From the NCBI GenBank assembly GCA_030411725.1, contig MU839835.1:1240001-1304000 (forward strand): a stretch of 64,000 nt of DNA. The letters are read 5' to 3'. Below, in pieces: positions 11,568 through 23,100 of this stretch. The DNA is from Echria macrotheca (taxonomy: Eukaryota; Ascomycota; Sordariomycetes; Sordariales; Schizotheciaceae). Position 1 is the stretch's first letter. Each line of letters opens with the position of its first letter. Both the position numbers and the translations under genes were made by a program. The notes below the pieces were generated by a model. The model was not told the DNA's origin, did no database searches, and worked only from the letters and a program-made list of their open reading frames with translations.

Positions 11568-11639
11568 TTACATGACAACGCAGTACGAGTTCTTGGCCTC
11601 GGCCTTGGGGACCTTGATGGTGGTAGCGACGGAAGGCAT
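11568..11639 (-). CDS. mfa-1: a-factor-like lipopeptide mating pheromone precursor (23 aa)
   Basis: A 72-base ORF encodes 23 residues beginning MPSVATTIKVPK and ending NSYCVVM followed by TAA. The C-terminal CVVM is a canonical CAAX box. Short precursors opening MPS..., with a KVP segment and ending YCVVM, are the a-factor-type pheromones of Sordariomycetes (Neurospora mfa-1 type). In the family the Cys is farnesylated, the last three residues are removed, the end is carboxymethylated, and the peptide is exported by a Ste6-like ABC transporter to act on a Ste3/Pre-1 receptor of the opposite mating type. The reading frame extends upstream to an ATG at 11768, but that would add residues across the TATA region. 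The ATG at 11639 gives the family length. Confidence 0.88.
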   Translation of the reverse strand: MPSVATTIKVPKAEAKNSYCVVM

Positions 11640-11732
11640 CTTGAAAGTTGGGGTTTTGGGTTTTTCTGTAGAGTTCAGAAGAGAAGTGTGTGATGAGGAG
11701 AGAAGAACAGGATTTGGACCGACTGGACTGGC

Positions 11733-11741
11733 CTTTTTATA
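11733..11741 (-). promoter_or_regulatory. TATA box of the pheromone gene
   Basis: On the minus strand this reads TATAAAAAG, about 95 bp upstream of the pheromone ATG at 11639. This close spacing supports the short 23-residue ORF as the product, because the longer in-frame extension would begin upstream of the TATA box. Confidence 0.65.
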
Positions 11742-11867
11742 GACTTTTTCCCTCTGCTCTTGCTCCATAGATCACCTAGGATATCTCTTTACTGTCAAAA
11801 CGATTTCTGCCATACGAACCAACAAAAAGAAAAGACTGGTAGTGCCAAGCGGAGAGAGAGTCAATGA

Positions 11868-11877
11868 TTCTTTGTTA
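11868..11877 (+). promoter_or_regulatory. HMG-box (TR-box-like) site upstream of the pheromone gene
   Basis: The sequence TTCTTTGTTA matches nine of ten positions of the Ste11-type TR box (TTCTTTGTTY). Its complement contains the AACAAAG core bound by mating-type HMG proteins. It lies about 230 bp upstream of the pheromone start codon, a sensible place for mating-type control. Binding is inferred, not shown. Confidence 0.45.
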
Positions 11878-12464
11878 CCCTGGTCCCTGGCCTTCATTCA
11901 TGTCGACAAACGACTCGAGGCGGACTGGTCATTTTGCTCCGCAGAGACGGTCAGCTTGATATTATTCTCCCTTTATATTGTCCTCCCCAGCAAAGGATCG
12001 TCTTTGAATCGAGGCTCGACACGGGAACGAGACCCAGGTAAAGCTTCGATTGCCGAGTCGCTGCCGTCCCCGAGAGGTTCTGGAAGCTTTCCTTCTACGG
12101 ACATGCCGAGGCCTCGAGATGCTTCCATCCTCGCAGCTGAGCTTAGTTCGTTGTTGCCGTGTGTGGGAGCTCGGGGATGTTGGAATGTGGGTCGACCCTT
12201 AGTATTGTCCCCGTTGGTATTGTTGTTGATGCCCCCTTTATGCCCCCTGCCGCGATCCTCCCAAACAGGCATGGACACTGTAGAGCAGAAGAAGACACTT
12301 AATATTTTGTTCAACAAATCAATAAAGCAGTCGAATGGTCATGATACATCGTAAAGAAAGGAGTATCTCCTCAGAGTGGAAAAAAACAACCCTTGGCATT
12401 CGCCCGCATCGTCCGATCCCGCAACCCAGACCTTTTTGGCAACAACCCCATCCCGTCCCCCAGC

Positions 12465-13063
12465 CTAGAACCTCGAGAAAGGAAGCCTGCATCTTGTTAG
12501 CCATCCGGAACCAACCCACCCAAAACCAACTTCTCAGCACATACCACTTGCCCCTGAGGGTAATCTTAGCATACACACTCCCGTCGGGGTCAACCTCCTT
12601 CTCCACCTTGGTCGAGAAGCAGATGGCGCTCATGATGCCGTCGCCAAACTTCTCATTAAAAACAGCCTTGTACGCATACCCGTAGTTCTGCACAATCTCG
12701 TACAGCCGGTAGATGAGCGGCTCGACGGGCGGCATGGGCCCGGCGCGGCCGCGGTCGGGGAAGCCCATCATCTGGGCGGCGATGGCCTCCTGCGGCACAC
12801 CCAGGAGCTGCGACAGCTTCTGCACGTCCTCGGCCGACGCTTGCGCCTGGCCATAAAAGAGAGCCGCGGTGGCGACCTCGTCCCGGCCGATGTGGTCGGC
12901 GATGGCGGCGAAGGTGAGCCCCTTTGATGTCTTGGCATCAAATAGGGACTTGGAGTAGTCCGGCAGCCGGCTGGCCACGGAGCTCTGATGGACAGGTTAA
13001 TGAGATCAAAGAAACTTTGTGTGGAAGACTCACATCGAGAACTGCGAGGCGTTGCTCCGACAT
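12465..13063 (-). CDS. cynS: Cyanate hydratase (cyanase)
   Basis: Three exons (13063-13034, 12984-12545, 12486-12465) separated by introns of 49 and 58 bp encode 163 residues, the normal size for fungal cyanase. The first exon gives MSEQRLAVLD. The last supplies the conserved terminus GKWLPFSRF, which the unspliced frame would lose. The enzyme converts cyanate and bicarbonate to ammonia and carbon dioxide as a decamer. The N-terminal helical DNA-binding-like fold (about residues 15-85) precedes the catalytic domain, where Arg and Glu (YRLYEIVQNYG) and Ser (GDGIMSAICF) match the known catalytic triad. It probably serves cyanate detoxification or nitrogen use. The neighbouring genes do not suggest a pathway cluster. 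Confidence 0.95.
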
Positions 13064-13566
13064 GTTGTTCTATTGGATTGATACCGAGAGATAGGTGGAT
13101 GATGATAGGCGATTGGTTGTCACTGTGATGCTAAACACCTCGATGGTCCGTGATGGGAATTTTAAGTGTGTATGTACAAGAGTAAGATTGGCTCTCAGAT
13201 TCCCGCTTGCGCCTTATATACACAGGACCTTATACCCGTCAACACCAGTACCGCAACCAGTCCCAACGTCATGGTACTTGCTCTGAGGGGGTGCAGTGTG
13301 GACCGGTTGACCCCGCGCCGAACGGTTGAATCGTGGACTGCTCCCCGCAGGAGAAAAGCCGGAGACTCGGCATGCTTGCAGCGGGGTATAGTCGGGCGGA
13401 AGTGCCGGTAACACACCGCAGCAGCCGAAATCGACTTTCTCCGTGTCAGGGAATCTCCGCGGCTTTCACTTTTCCTGTACTCTACAGCCGAGCCCGGGTG
13501 GCACTCATATCCATGGACTCGGGAACTTCCAGATCTTCTCCCATTTTTGCAACGATCTGACTCCTC
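13064..13566. other. Cyanase upstream region
   Basis: About 500 bp between the cyanase start and the 3' end of the AIM6-like gene. It should hold the cyanase promoter and the AIM6-like 3' UTR. I see no gene in it. Confidence 0.5.
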
Positions 13567-14925
13567 CTACCTGCCAATGTCTCTCCGTCGCGGGAAGAAC
13601 GATCCCTTGGACCAATCACCCTTCGTGGCCGCATCCAGATCGTCGACATTCAGCAGGTCAATGCCTTCCTCCACGAGGATCTGCCAGATACGGTTTCTCG
13701 TGTGGATGGGCCAAGGCGGCAGTTCCCAGTATCTCGCATGTAGCCCCCTCGCGTGGGCTTCGCGAATCTGAGCCCGGATCTTGGCCAATTGGTCCTCGCT
13801 CGGCTCTCCCCTGAACCAAACATTTCCAATCGTGTCCCAGAACGACACGCTGGCGTAGTAAGAGTTTGTCGAGTTATAGGCCGAGTTCTCGAGTTTGTCC
13901 AGGGGCGCGTCGAAGAAGGTATCCCTGTATGTCGAGTTCGCGATGATCTGGTCGAACGGAGTGTTGCCGGTGCCCACTACAGTGACCTGCCGCTTGTGGA
14001 TTTTGCCGTCCTCGAAGTAGCTCAGCCAGCCTTTCTCCCGAAGAGGTTGTAGTTGCCGCACGACCCATGGCCAGGTCTCGGCGCCGCCGGTCTTCAAATC
14101 GACCAGGAGGATGAGAGTCTGGTCCGGATCCGTGTCGAACACGCCCCGACGGTTTTCATTATAAAACTCGGTCGATGGGTTGCTGCGCTCCAGGACCTCA
14201 ACAATCGGGTTTATATAGAGCGACTGGAACGTGCGATTTCGCTGGAGTGCCGCTGTGTCGTGCCCCACCAGTAGATCGCCGTTTCGAAGCCAGACATCGG
14301 CCTCGACACCTATGCACCCGGCGTGGATGGCCGAGAAGAAGGGCACCTTGCGCCAGTAGTCGTTGTGAGAGTGGCATGGAACGGGAATGACATCCCGCAT
14401 GAAGTCCGTGGGATACCAAGCAATCCCCTCGGTGCCGGTGCCAGGCTTGCCCCAGTTGCCAAAGATGTCATCGACGCTCCGCGTGTCTCGTCGAAGCTGG
14501 CGGTCAACATAGGGTCCGGCACCCAGTCCAAGCAGAAGTGCCCTGTGCCGGTCGGTCAGTACTTGAAAGCAGGGGAGAGAAGACAAGACGCACAGCACCG
14601 CCAGACCACACATCATGGCACAGGGATGTCGAGGCCGTTTCGCAGGTCGCCGTCTCGGAGGGGCAGCAAGCGGGGTGTCTTGGCCGTTGAGTTCGAAGGT
14701 GTTGGGCACGGCGTAGTAGTCGTTTCCCACGCCGGCCGCCGACTTTTCGCTCTTCCACGAAGCCATGATGGACCGCAAGCGTGAAAAGAAGCCGTAGGCT
14801 CGGACCCTCTGTCGTTGCGTGTGGGAAGTGCCCGATGTGCTGTCGTCGTCATGTGCATGAAGGAACCCTGATTCCGAGTCCGCCGACTTGCGACCCACAT
14901 CTTCCCCAGCTTCCGCGTGCTGCAT
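13567..14925 (-). CDS. aim6: AIM6-like PLC/GDPD-fold phosphodiesterase
   Basis: Uninterrupted frame of 452 residues. The N-terminal ~90 residues are polar. A single hydrophobic segment follows (around residues 95-120, CGLAVLCVLSSLPCFQVL), so it is probably a type II membrane protein. The rest is a TIM-barrel phosphodiesterase-like domain: CHSHNDYW and GVEADVW supply the His-Asn and Glu-Asp positions, and VGHD supplies a second His. LLVDLKT and a C-terminal LLNVDDLDA match the family. This is the layout of yeast Aim6 and related PI-PLC-X-like/GDPD proteins, whose substrate is unknown. ATGs at 14925 and 14763 (MASWKSEKS) are both possible starts. Confidence 0.85.
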   Translation of the reverse strand: MQHAEAGEDVGRKSADSESGFLHAHDDDSTSGTSHTQRQRVRAYGFFSRLRSIMASWKSEKSAAGVGNDYYAVPNTFELNGQDTPLAAPPRRRPAKRPRHPCAMMCGLAVLCVLSSLPCFQVLTDRHRALLLGLGAGPYVDRQLRRDTRSVDDIFGNWGKPGTGTEGIAWYPTDFMRDVIPVPCHSHNDYWRKVPFFSAIHAGCIGVEADVWLRNGDLLVGHDTAALQRNRTFQSLYINPIVEVLERSNPSTEFYNENRRGVFDTDPDQTLILLVDLKTGGAETWPWVVRQLQPLREKGWLSYFEDGKIHKRQVTVVGTGNTPFDQIIANSTYRDTFFDAPLDKLENSAYNSTNSYYASVSFWDTIGNVWFRGEPSEDQLAKIRAQIREAHARGLHARYWELPPWPIHTRNRIWQILVEEGIDLLNVDDLDAATKGDWSKGSFFPRRRDIGR

Positions 14926-15679
14926 CCTGGAATATGGTCTTGGCGATCTGCAGCTGACAATCCGACATCAGAGAGGTAGTCCAACAAGTAAAGCTCGGTC
15001 GGTGTTCATCTGCATCATCGACGCGGGCCTCGCGAACTTTTAATATAACCCCCGAAATCAAGCAGTAGTCCCGTCCTCATGCGGGCTTCTGCTCAGCCGC
15101 ATGGGCACCCGGCAAATGTTTCACGGCCGGGTCTAGACGCTCACGTTTCCCGTGTCGAGCAAACGATTGGCAACCGGCTCGCACATGGTTGGTCCCCGCC
15201 GGGGCAGGTCCCCTGCCTGTTGGGATTGGGAGCTACTCTCAGTAATGCCCCTAAAGCTAGTCCAGAGTACTCTAAAGTACTTCGTATTTAGCTTGAAGGA
15301 TGGGCAGATAGGGGAAGCCGGTAACTTTGAGCTTCTACTTAGGTCTATCACAAGCTCCAACATCGCTCGACGGGCGATAACGCATCGAAAAAGCGGCATA
15401 CAACTAGGGGTACATCTCAAATGCTTGATTCGGTAGGTGAATATTTGTAGAGTCAGAACCGGCTGAAGCTGAAACCGAGTTGCTTGTTGACGGACTGCGG
15501 CGGTTCTTTTCAAATGCGGGGCGGCCTTCGCTTTAGTGGCTGGGGGTTGCTATAGCCTTATCTTATCGCAACAATGTGGGGAGAAATTTCGATCGCGAAC
15601 GCCATCAAAGTTTCTTCAATCCCGTCAAGAGCTGGCAAACCGGTCCTCCCGCCACTCGTCGCCAGTTTGATCCAACAAA
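14926..15679. other. Divergent promoter region
   Basis: About 750 bp separating the AIM6-like gene (-) from the basic protein gene (+). It should carry both promoters. An AT-richer stretch near 15260-15300 stands out, but I see no defined element and no gene. Confidence 0.5.
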
Positions 15680-16697
15680 ATGCCTCACAAGCATACAAGG
15701 AAGGAGAAAGATCTCTCATTGTGGGTTTGGTTTTGTCCGTAATTTGCTTGAATCTCTAACACGGTGCAGATACGATCTTCCTCCGACCCAGATTGCGAAA
15801 CCATTGCCTGTGACATCAATCTCCAAGAAGAAGGCTCCACCGGCAAAGAAAAATGCAGAAGATTCCAAGAAAGTCGGCGTGAAGAGGAAACGAGGCGATT
15901 CCGAGAAGAACGATGCGCCGAGAGCGTTTAAGCGCCTGATGGCGTTTGCGAATGGGCGACCCACGAGATCAGGCCTCGATGATGGCAACACCGTCAAGAA
16001 GAAGGGAAAGTCAAAGTCTGGCAAAAACGCTTCCAACGCCGCCGCAACTGCGGAAAAGCAGGCCGATTCGAAGCCAGACCTCACGATACGACCGGGCGAG
16101 CGCTTGTGGGAGTTTTCTCAGCGTGTCGATGCTGCCCTGCCGCTCTCGGGAGTCGCGACCAAGACAATCAAGCAGGGTAAAGACCCGTTGGGCCTGAAGG
16201 TCTGGAGAACGAATAAAGAGCGAAAAATGCACAAGCTATATGATGAATGGCGCGAGGAGGACAGAAAGATCAAGGAAAAGAGGGAAGAAGAGTTGGAGTT
16301 GGAGGAGGAGAAGGCCATGGAGGACGACGCGGTGGGTGTCACCTGGAAACTGGACATGGAGGAGAGTGCGAAGGGCAAGAAAAAGAAGAAGGGCAAGAGG
16401 GGGAAGTATATTGGCGAGGAGACCGGCAAGGAGGACGACCCCTGGGAGGAGCTCAAAAAGAAGCGAGGAGAGGCCAAGATCGGTATCAACGATGTCGCGC
16501 AAGCTCCGCCTGAGTTGGTAAAACTCCCAAAGAGACTCCTGGTCTCAGGGGCGGCGGTCGAGGTGAGCGATATCCCCAAGGCTGCAGGCAGCTTGCGACA
16601 GAGAGAGAAGCTCCAGGGCATTCGCCATGAGGTGGTGGAATCGTACCGCAAGATGATGAGCGAAAAGCGGCCACTCAAGGCAGCTGTTTCCCCATAG
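15680..16697 (+). CDS. Basic, Lys-rich putative nuclear protein (CCDC137-like, tentative)
   Basis: Two exons (15680-15720 and 15770-16697), joined across a 49-bp intron (GTGGGT..GTGCAG), give 322 residues. The protein opens MPHKHTRKEKDLSLYDLPP and is Lys/Arg-rich throughout. It has several bipartite-like nuclear localisation stretches (KKVGVKRKRGD, KKKGKSKSGK) and a Lys/Glu coiled segment (about residues 185-250). A central block reads RPGERLWEFSQRVDAALPLSG and resembles the conserved region of CCDC137-type nuclear proteins, but I am not sure of that assignment. A nucleolar or ribosome-biogenesis role is inferred only from composition. A frame open upstream of 15680 is not needed: the MPHKH start looks like a conserved N-terminus. 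Confidence 0.75.
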
Positions 16698-17171
16698 CTG
16701 CTGCACAGATATTCATTAATATGTTTCGACCTCGAGCTATCCCCGTAAATTTGCGGGTGCCCGCCCACTGCGATGGTAAGGGTTGTCAGTCCCGTGGGCC
16801 ATCAGGCGAGTGGGACTTGGAAGACCCATATGTATGCTTCCCCCCGTCCTCGTCAAAAAATATTTTCTCTCAGGACCGAACCTTAACGATGTACGATGCG
16901 ACAAGCGTAAACCGTACTGTGACCAAAATAGATAGTTTCGGTCATTGTGGCAAGTGCGAACTTGCACGCGCATTCGAGTCACATTTCCCCCACCCTCTTT
17001 TTCTCAGCTCTTCAAACCCGTTTCTGCCCCTCCAAAAACTTCCCGCCCGCCTCTCACCAAAACGCTCATTCAGATTCGCGCTTCCGCGAGCACTCGAGTT
17101 CAAATCCAGCTCTTGCCCCATCACCACCCGATTTTTTCCCGCCTCACAATGCGACCGGAAGAAGCGCGACC
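16698..17171. other. Promoter of the TFIIIC subunit gene
   Basis: About 470 bp of tandem-oriented spacer. The region 16980-17160 is CT- and CCC-rich, as in fungal leaders. No gene is supported. Confidence 0.5.
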
Positions 17172-20100
17172 ATGACGGCAGTCGGACTCGAGGTCCTTTT
17201 GGAGGGCCTGATCCCCGAAGTCGCGTATTCGGGCGAGAAGGGTGAGTCGAACCCTGCCTTTGTCTCTGCCTATCACAACATGGATGAAGCGTCCACGTGA
17301 CCTCTCATAACAATATTGCCCTCCAAATGTGTCTCGACGATGCTGATGCAATTGTGAAAAAGGCATGTCGGTTTCCTCGTTGTTGAAAATCGTCCGGCAG
17401 TACCACACACAAGCCGGAGGTCGAGATGGGGAATCCAACGCCAACCGCCCCGACACAGACGGTGGAGGGGCCATCGAACACACTCTTTCAGAAGCCGAAA
17501 TGATAGCGGCACGATGGGCCTGGGATTGGTTGAGAGGGTGTCGCCAGATCCTGGTGAATGGAGATAGCCGATGGAATCGGCTCGAGTGGAGCGAAGTTCT
17601 TGCACTCCCAGAAGACCCCGAAGAGAATGGGCCAATTCCTCCAGCTTCGGAAGAGCCTGAGCAGCAGCCAAAGTCCGGCGCGGCGAGTCGACGCAAAAAG
17701 ACAGCCAAGGCCACCAAGAACAAGGCGGCGCTTGCGAAGCGTCCGCGGATCTACCCGTCCGAAGATCTCCTCTGGCAGACCCTAGCCCACCATGGAGTCG
17801 ACTACAAGCGCATCCCGGTGCTCGAGTGGAAATGTCTGGTGGGCATTGCCAGTGTACGGGGCGAGGGCATCCTGCAGAGCGACCTCCGGCGCCTAGTCGA
17901 TCAAGACAAGCGCTCTCTTCCCAAGAGAACCGACTCCCTGGCAAAGAAAGGCTACATTCAGAAACGGACTGTCGTGGCCAACAGAATGAAGACGAGCAAG
18001 CTGTGGCTGACCGATTTCGCTCCTGCGGTTCTAGAAGACGAAAAGGCTGGTCTGGACATGTCAACAGAGGCGCTGACCAAGAACCTTGAGCCTGTCACTT
18101 GGCACTCCCGATGGACGGGCGATAACGTCGACGTCGAAACTCATGCACGAACCATCCTCGCCATCGTGAAAGCCTGGGGAGTCATCCGATACTGTGATTT
18201 GCGGTCCAAAATGGGAGTTGGCGGGAAGTCGTCGCAAATGAAGACACTGGCCAAGTGCAGCCAACGTTTTGTCGACATGGGCGTGCTGAAGTATGCCGCA
18301 GCCGGTCTTCCGGGCTCGCGCAAGGTTTTCAAGGACTGCCTGAAATATATCAGAGACCCTCGATTCGAGGAATGGGAGAAATTTTTGGCTACAGGCAAGA
18401 GAACTTCACAGTATTCAGACGCGAGCAGGCACCGACAGCCGAAAGGAAACGCACTTGCACTCTACGGGCAGCCCGAGCAGGAGGGAGAGGAGCATGGAGG
18501 AGGCCGGAACTTGGCGATTCGCATCTTTCCCGGCTGGACGCCCGAGAAGCCCCTTTCTCAAAATGTTTTCGAGGTCGTTAAAAGTGCCGGGCCCAATGGG
18601 GCCTCAAATCCACAGGTTAGCGTTGCCACGGTCGGGTACAGCTTCCGGAGGTACATGGCCAGCCATCTCGCCAGACTTGCCGAAACCCAGCAGCCCGAGC
18701 ACCTCAAAAAGTTCCAGGTCGTGAGCCAGCTTGTACGCTCAGGCAAGACATCTGCATACATGTTCTCGGTCCCAGACGTGGAGGAGACTGATGGTGTTGA
18801 GAACGCTTATGGGTTTGGCGACATACAGGCCAAAAGCTTCCCTGAAGGGAAGGACCTGTCACTTTCGGACCAATGTGACATCGCGAGGAGGAACTTCCCC
18901 CTGGCCGGGCGGAGAGGCCGCGGAGTACCCCTACCCGGAGGTCAATTCCAGCATTTCGGCTCCGGATGGCGGTCCACCACACAGACGCCAGCTCCGGGGA
19001 CCCCAAACGAAGTGGCAACAGAAGAAGTCCAGCTTGCCCATACTAGGAAGCGAAGTCTTGATCAGATGGACTCGTCGGACGTGAATGACACAGGTCTCCC
19101 TCAAGAGGCGGCGCGGCCTCCCCTGGCGGGACCTCCGGGTGCTTTTACTGGCGCGCCTGGTTCACTCCATCCAAACGGTGCTGAAGTTACCGCTCAAATG
19201 AAGTCTGCCGTGGTTGTGATCAGATCTGAAAGGATTAGGGACCCCGATTTTCTGAAAACGACAGCGCCACCACTGCCGGAACCAGGCCCCGCTAACGGCG
19301 GAACTGATCCTGAGATCCAGCGTGTTGCCTCCACTTCGGAGCCGCCGGCCACAGTTGTTCCGACAGCCCCTCTTCCGAGTGTCGAAGAAAGCGCAGAAGG
19401 CAGTGTCGCTGCAAGAGGAGGGTCTACCCGCGGTCGTGGTCGCGGCCGCGGCCGCGGAGGAAGAGGGCGCGGCGGAGCAGCCGGGGCAAAAGCATGGAAG
19501 TGTGAGAAGTGTGGCGGCACTTGGAAGAACGACGTCGGGCTCAAATACCATCAGACAAAGGCGCAAATCCCCTGTAACCCGAATTTCGACCCTGCCGCTG
19601 CATTTCTTGCCCCGGCCAGGAAACGACGGAGGATGTCTCCACCCCCGCCAGTTCGATCTGTATCACACACGGACGGTGAGGGTGGAGAAGAATCGGTCCG
19701 AACTAGGCGGACGAGACGCACCCAGGAGAGAGGTAGCGCAACTCCTATGGTTCAACGGACTTTGGTGCGTAGTGGCGTCCGCTCGCAACCGGATCCCGAA
19801 CGCCTATTCCGTGGCTTTGTGCTCGAAGAACCGGACAGCAACGACTCCCCAAGATCACCAGAACGAAATTATGTCCCAGTGCAGCCTCCCGCCGCGTCGG
19901 TGGCCGCAGAAGGAGTGCAACCGGTCGTCGACGCGAACGGGTGGGTTTCCACCCCGATACCTCATTTTCGACAGCATGGTAGTACATGGGTGGGCAGTCA
20001 GACGGTCGCGATGTCGCCCCGGAAGGAAATCGATGTGGATTTGGACTCGCAGCTGGCTGACGACGCCGTGGTCAATCCAGATTGGGTCTCGGAGCAACTG

Positions 20101-23100
20101 GTACCATCTACCTCTGCCACGGTTTCTCAAGAACCTACCGAGGATTTGCCATACGGACCATCGATGTATCCAGACCACGGAATGGCAACCATGGTGCAGC
20201 CGTTCTCTCGGGTCTCGGCCGACCGTAACGGGTCTCAGCATGAAAACATCAATATGTCGGTAATCCCAGAGGTGCCAAGAGCTCCATCAGAGACCCCTGG
20301 GCAAAGCAACGAAATCATCTATTCATACCCCACCATACCAGATGAGAATGAGCGGGCCGACGATGTTTTCGACAGCTCGAGGTCAACGTCAATCTCGAGG
20401 CACCCATCTCCGGCGCCGAGATTTTCCAAATCATTCCAGCCCTCGGCTGCTTACGACCGCATTGCATCGGAGCCCAAGAGACGAACTGCCCAAGCCTTGG
20501 ACATTATTATTTACTTGCTAAACAACAATTATGGTGTCTTCCCGGGAGACAAAGCACTGTTTTATGCCTTGACCAAAGTCTTCTTGGAGAAGTTTAGGGG
20601 TGAGCCGCCTCCGACCTGGAAGAATTTCCATTCCGCAATCAAGACGCTGGAAGTAAGGAAGCTAGCGACCATCCATACCCACATGCTGAGGACGGAGAGA
20701 GGGAAGCTGCAGACTTGCGCTCTTCTTATCCGAAACGACGTGGACCCTGCGGGCGGGATACCGATGGCCATGAAGCAGAAGATGCGGGATGCATACCCTA
20801 GCGTTTACATCCCTCCTGCTTTTTCACCTTCGAGCGAAGAACTTGCTCAACTCCAGGAGCTTGATGAAAAGCCCGACAGCAGCCGGCGAGCTGGCCTTGG
20901 GAGAGACGCAGCCAAGAGTGCGGATGGCGCTGTCATACCGAACAGGAATGGACAGAAGTTTCGAAGCCGTCGGAAGATCGACGAAGTGGAAATTTTCAAC
21001 GCGCCTTACTATACTCAGGGCCTTTACCGCCCCCCTGACAAGGAGGATGATGAGGACGACGGTTACGAGAACGTCGATGCCATGTTGATGGAAACGCCGG
21101 AGCGCGAGACCAGTCCCAACTTTGCTACACAACATGTCCCGGTCGAACCCACATCTAGACGGCCCAGACGGAGGTCTAGAGCGGAAGAAGATACCTTCGC
21201 GATCGATCCAGCCCTAATGGATCCATCACAGAACCCCGGGGCGGTTCTAGTCGGTTCCGAATATTCACTTGCTGGGTTTGGGGCTAACGAATCTGGTCTC
21301 TCTGGGAATGGTGTCGCTACGGAACCTCCTGGAACGAGTGACGATGTCCTAGAGCCACAGTCGATTCTTGAGGCCATCAAAACGTATCGGCTGTTGCCAA
21401 CGAAGCACGGCAAGCGAAAACTCGATGACGACCAAGGCTTCGGGCCGCGAAAACTGTTCAAGTTGTCAAGCCAACGTGGCCGGGTCCGCAACCCAGGGTT
21501 GTCAAGCTTGCCTGACTCTTTCTACAAGTATGAGCCTAAGCGAGGCATACCTTCCAAGCAGGTGCGGTTCCTCCCCCCCAATACCCGCCTCGAAGAAGAG
21601 GTTGAGGGCAGGGAGGGCGAAGATTTTATCAAGAGATTGAACGTCGAACATCCATTTGGTCGTGCTGGGGATTATCAAGAGCCTAGCAGAGTTGTATTTG
21701 AGCCTCCAGCTATTCTCAAGCACTGCTCCCCCGGCACCTGGCGGGCCCGGGACTTGAAAACATTTGAGGAGGGGACCAGTTTCACCATGCAGGGTTGGAT
21801 GCCCGCCCGTGCACAGCTGCTCCTTGAAAATCTACCGACAAGTGCGGAGGAGATGGCGCGGAGGAATGCCGGTCAACCGTGGAAGATGGATTCCTGGCTT
21901 GACCAGGACTGGGGACGATTCTTCGCGTCAGTTCAACGGTGCAAGACGTGGGAGCTCTCCCAAGCCGGAACTGAAGTGCTCGTATATGGAGGCTCCATTG
22001 CTCCCGAGTATATTTTTATCAATGTCTCCCCGTCGGAAGCAAAGGTCGACATGCGGCCGGTCAACTTGCGATGGTCCGAGGACAGGCAGTTTGATCTCGA
22101 CACCTTGCCCTACGAGGTACTCGAAACCGATGACGACGACGATGTACTCTTCCCATCCGACGCTCCAAGGAGACCCATCTACAGAATGGCAAGGAAGACG
22201 TTGGCAGACACTCGTCCACTCAAGAGACAGCGCATCGCCCATGTCACGGAGAAGAACATGGGCATGATCAAAGGGAATAAGCTCAAGCTGCGGTCCATCA
22301 AGTTCGGTCGAGAGCTCACCTCGTATCCCCTCTCAGCGGAGGATTTCTTACGGAACCCTAGTGCTGAAGACGAAACGGACTGGAACAGCGAGAATGTACG
22401 GCTGACGGCATTTGTTGTCGTGACAACCTTGCTCGGCGGTGTCGATAGGGTCGTCGACTGGGGTCTTATGCTGAGACTCTTTCCTGATTCTACTATCAGT
22501 CAGCTCAGGCATCTCTGGGGCTCGCTAAAGAAAGATCGCCAGTCGACGATTGCGAACCTAACTGCAAAGTTCCGGAAAGCCTTTCTCAAGGCCTACGCCG
22601 ACAACGAACTCCCGCCCATCGACTTCAACAACGTACTCGCTTACGACTGGAAGACGTTGATTACATGGGCGACAAAGCTCGACGGAGAACCGCAGGACAA
22701 CATGCCGGCGACTCGCTCGCAGCTCGACAAAGAGTACATCCTGGACGGCTGCAAATACGAAAATCGCGAGTGGAGGGAGTCGTACTATCATATCCAACGT
22801 TCGGTCTTCAACAAGTTTCAAGATGCGAGCTCCGAAGCACTGGCGCTGCCGGCCGACAACGTGGTGGCCGCGCCGACTCACAGTCCGGAGATGGTGGTGG
22901 CATTGTCCTGGACGCGATCGCTGTGTGTGACGCCGATTGACACATACCCTACCGAGCTCGTCATTGCGCGAAGAGAGAACCTGTATCCTCATCTCCCCAA
23001 GAGTGAAGTCACCCAACTCATCCTCCAGGGCATCGAGCAGCTCCAGAAAGAAGGCGTCATCTCCCGGTCAACCTCTGCATGCTCCAACGGTCGGCGCTGG

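Larger units (their letters stand above)
11640..12464. other. Intergenic: pheromone promoter and cyanase 3' flank
   Basis: Apart from the TATA box and HMG-like site listed separately, I see no gene here. The frame at 11842-12354 (+) lacks any recognisable domain and overlaps the cyanase 3' end. Confidence 0.5.

Noticed and set aside
11640..11768. N-terminal extension of the pheromone ORF from the ATG at 11768
   Set aside because: It crosses the TATA box, and family precursors are about 23-24 residues, so the ATG at 11639 is preferred.
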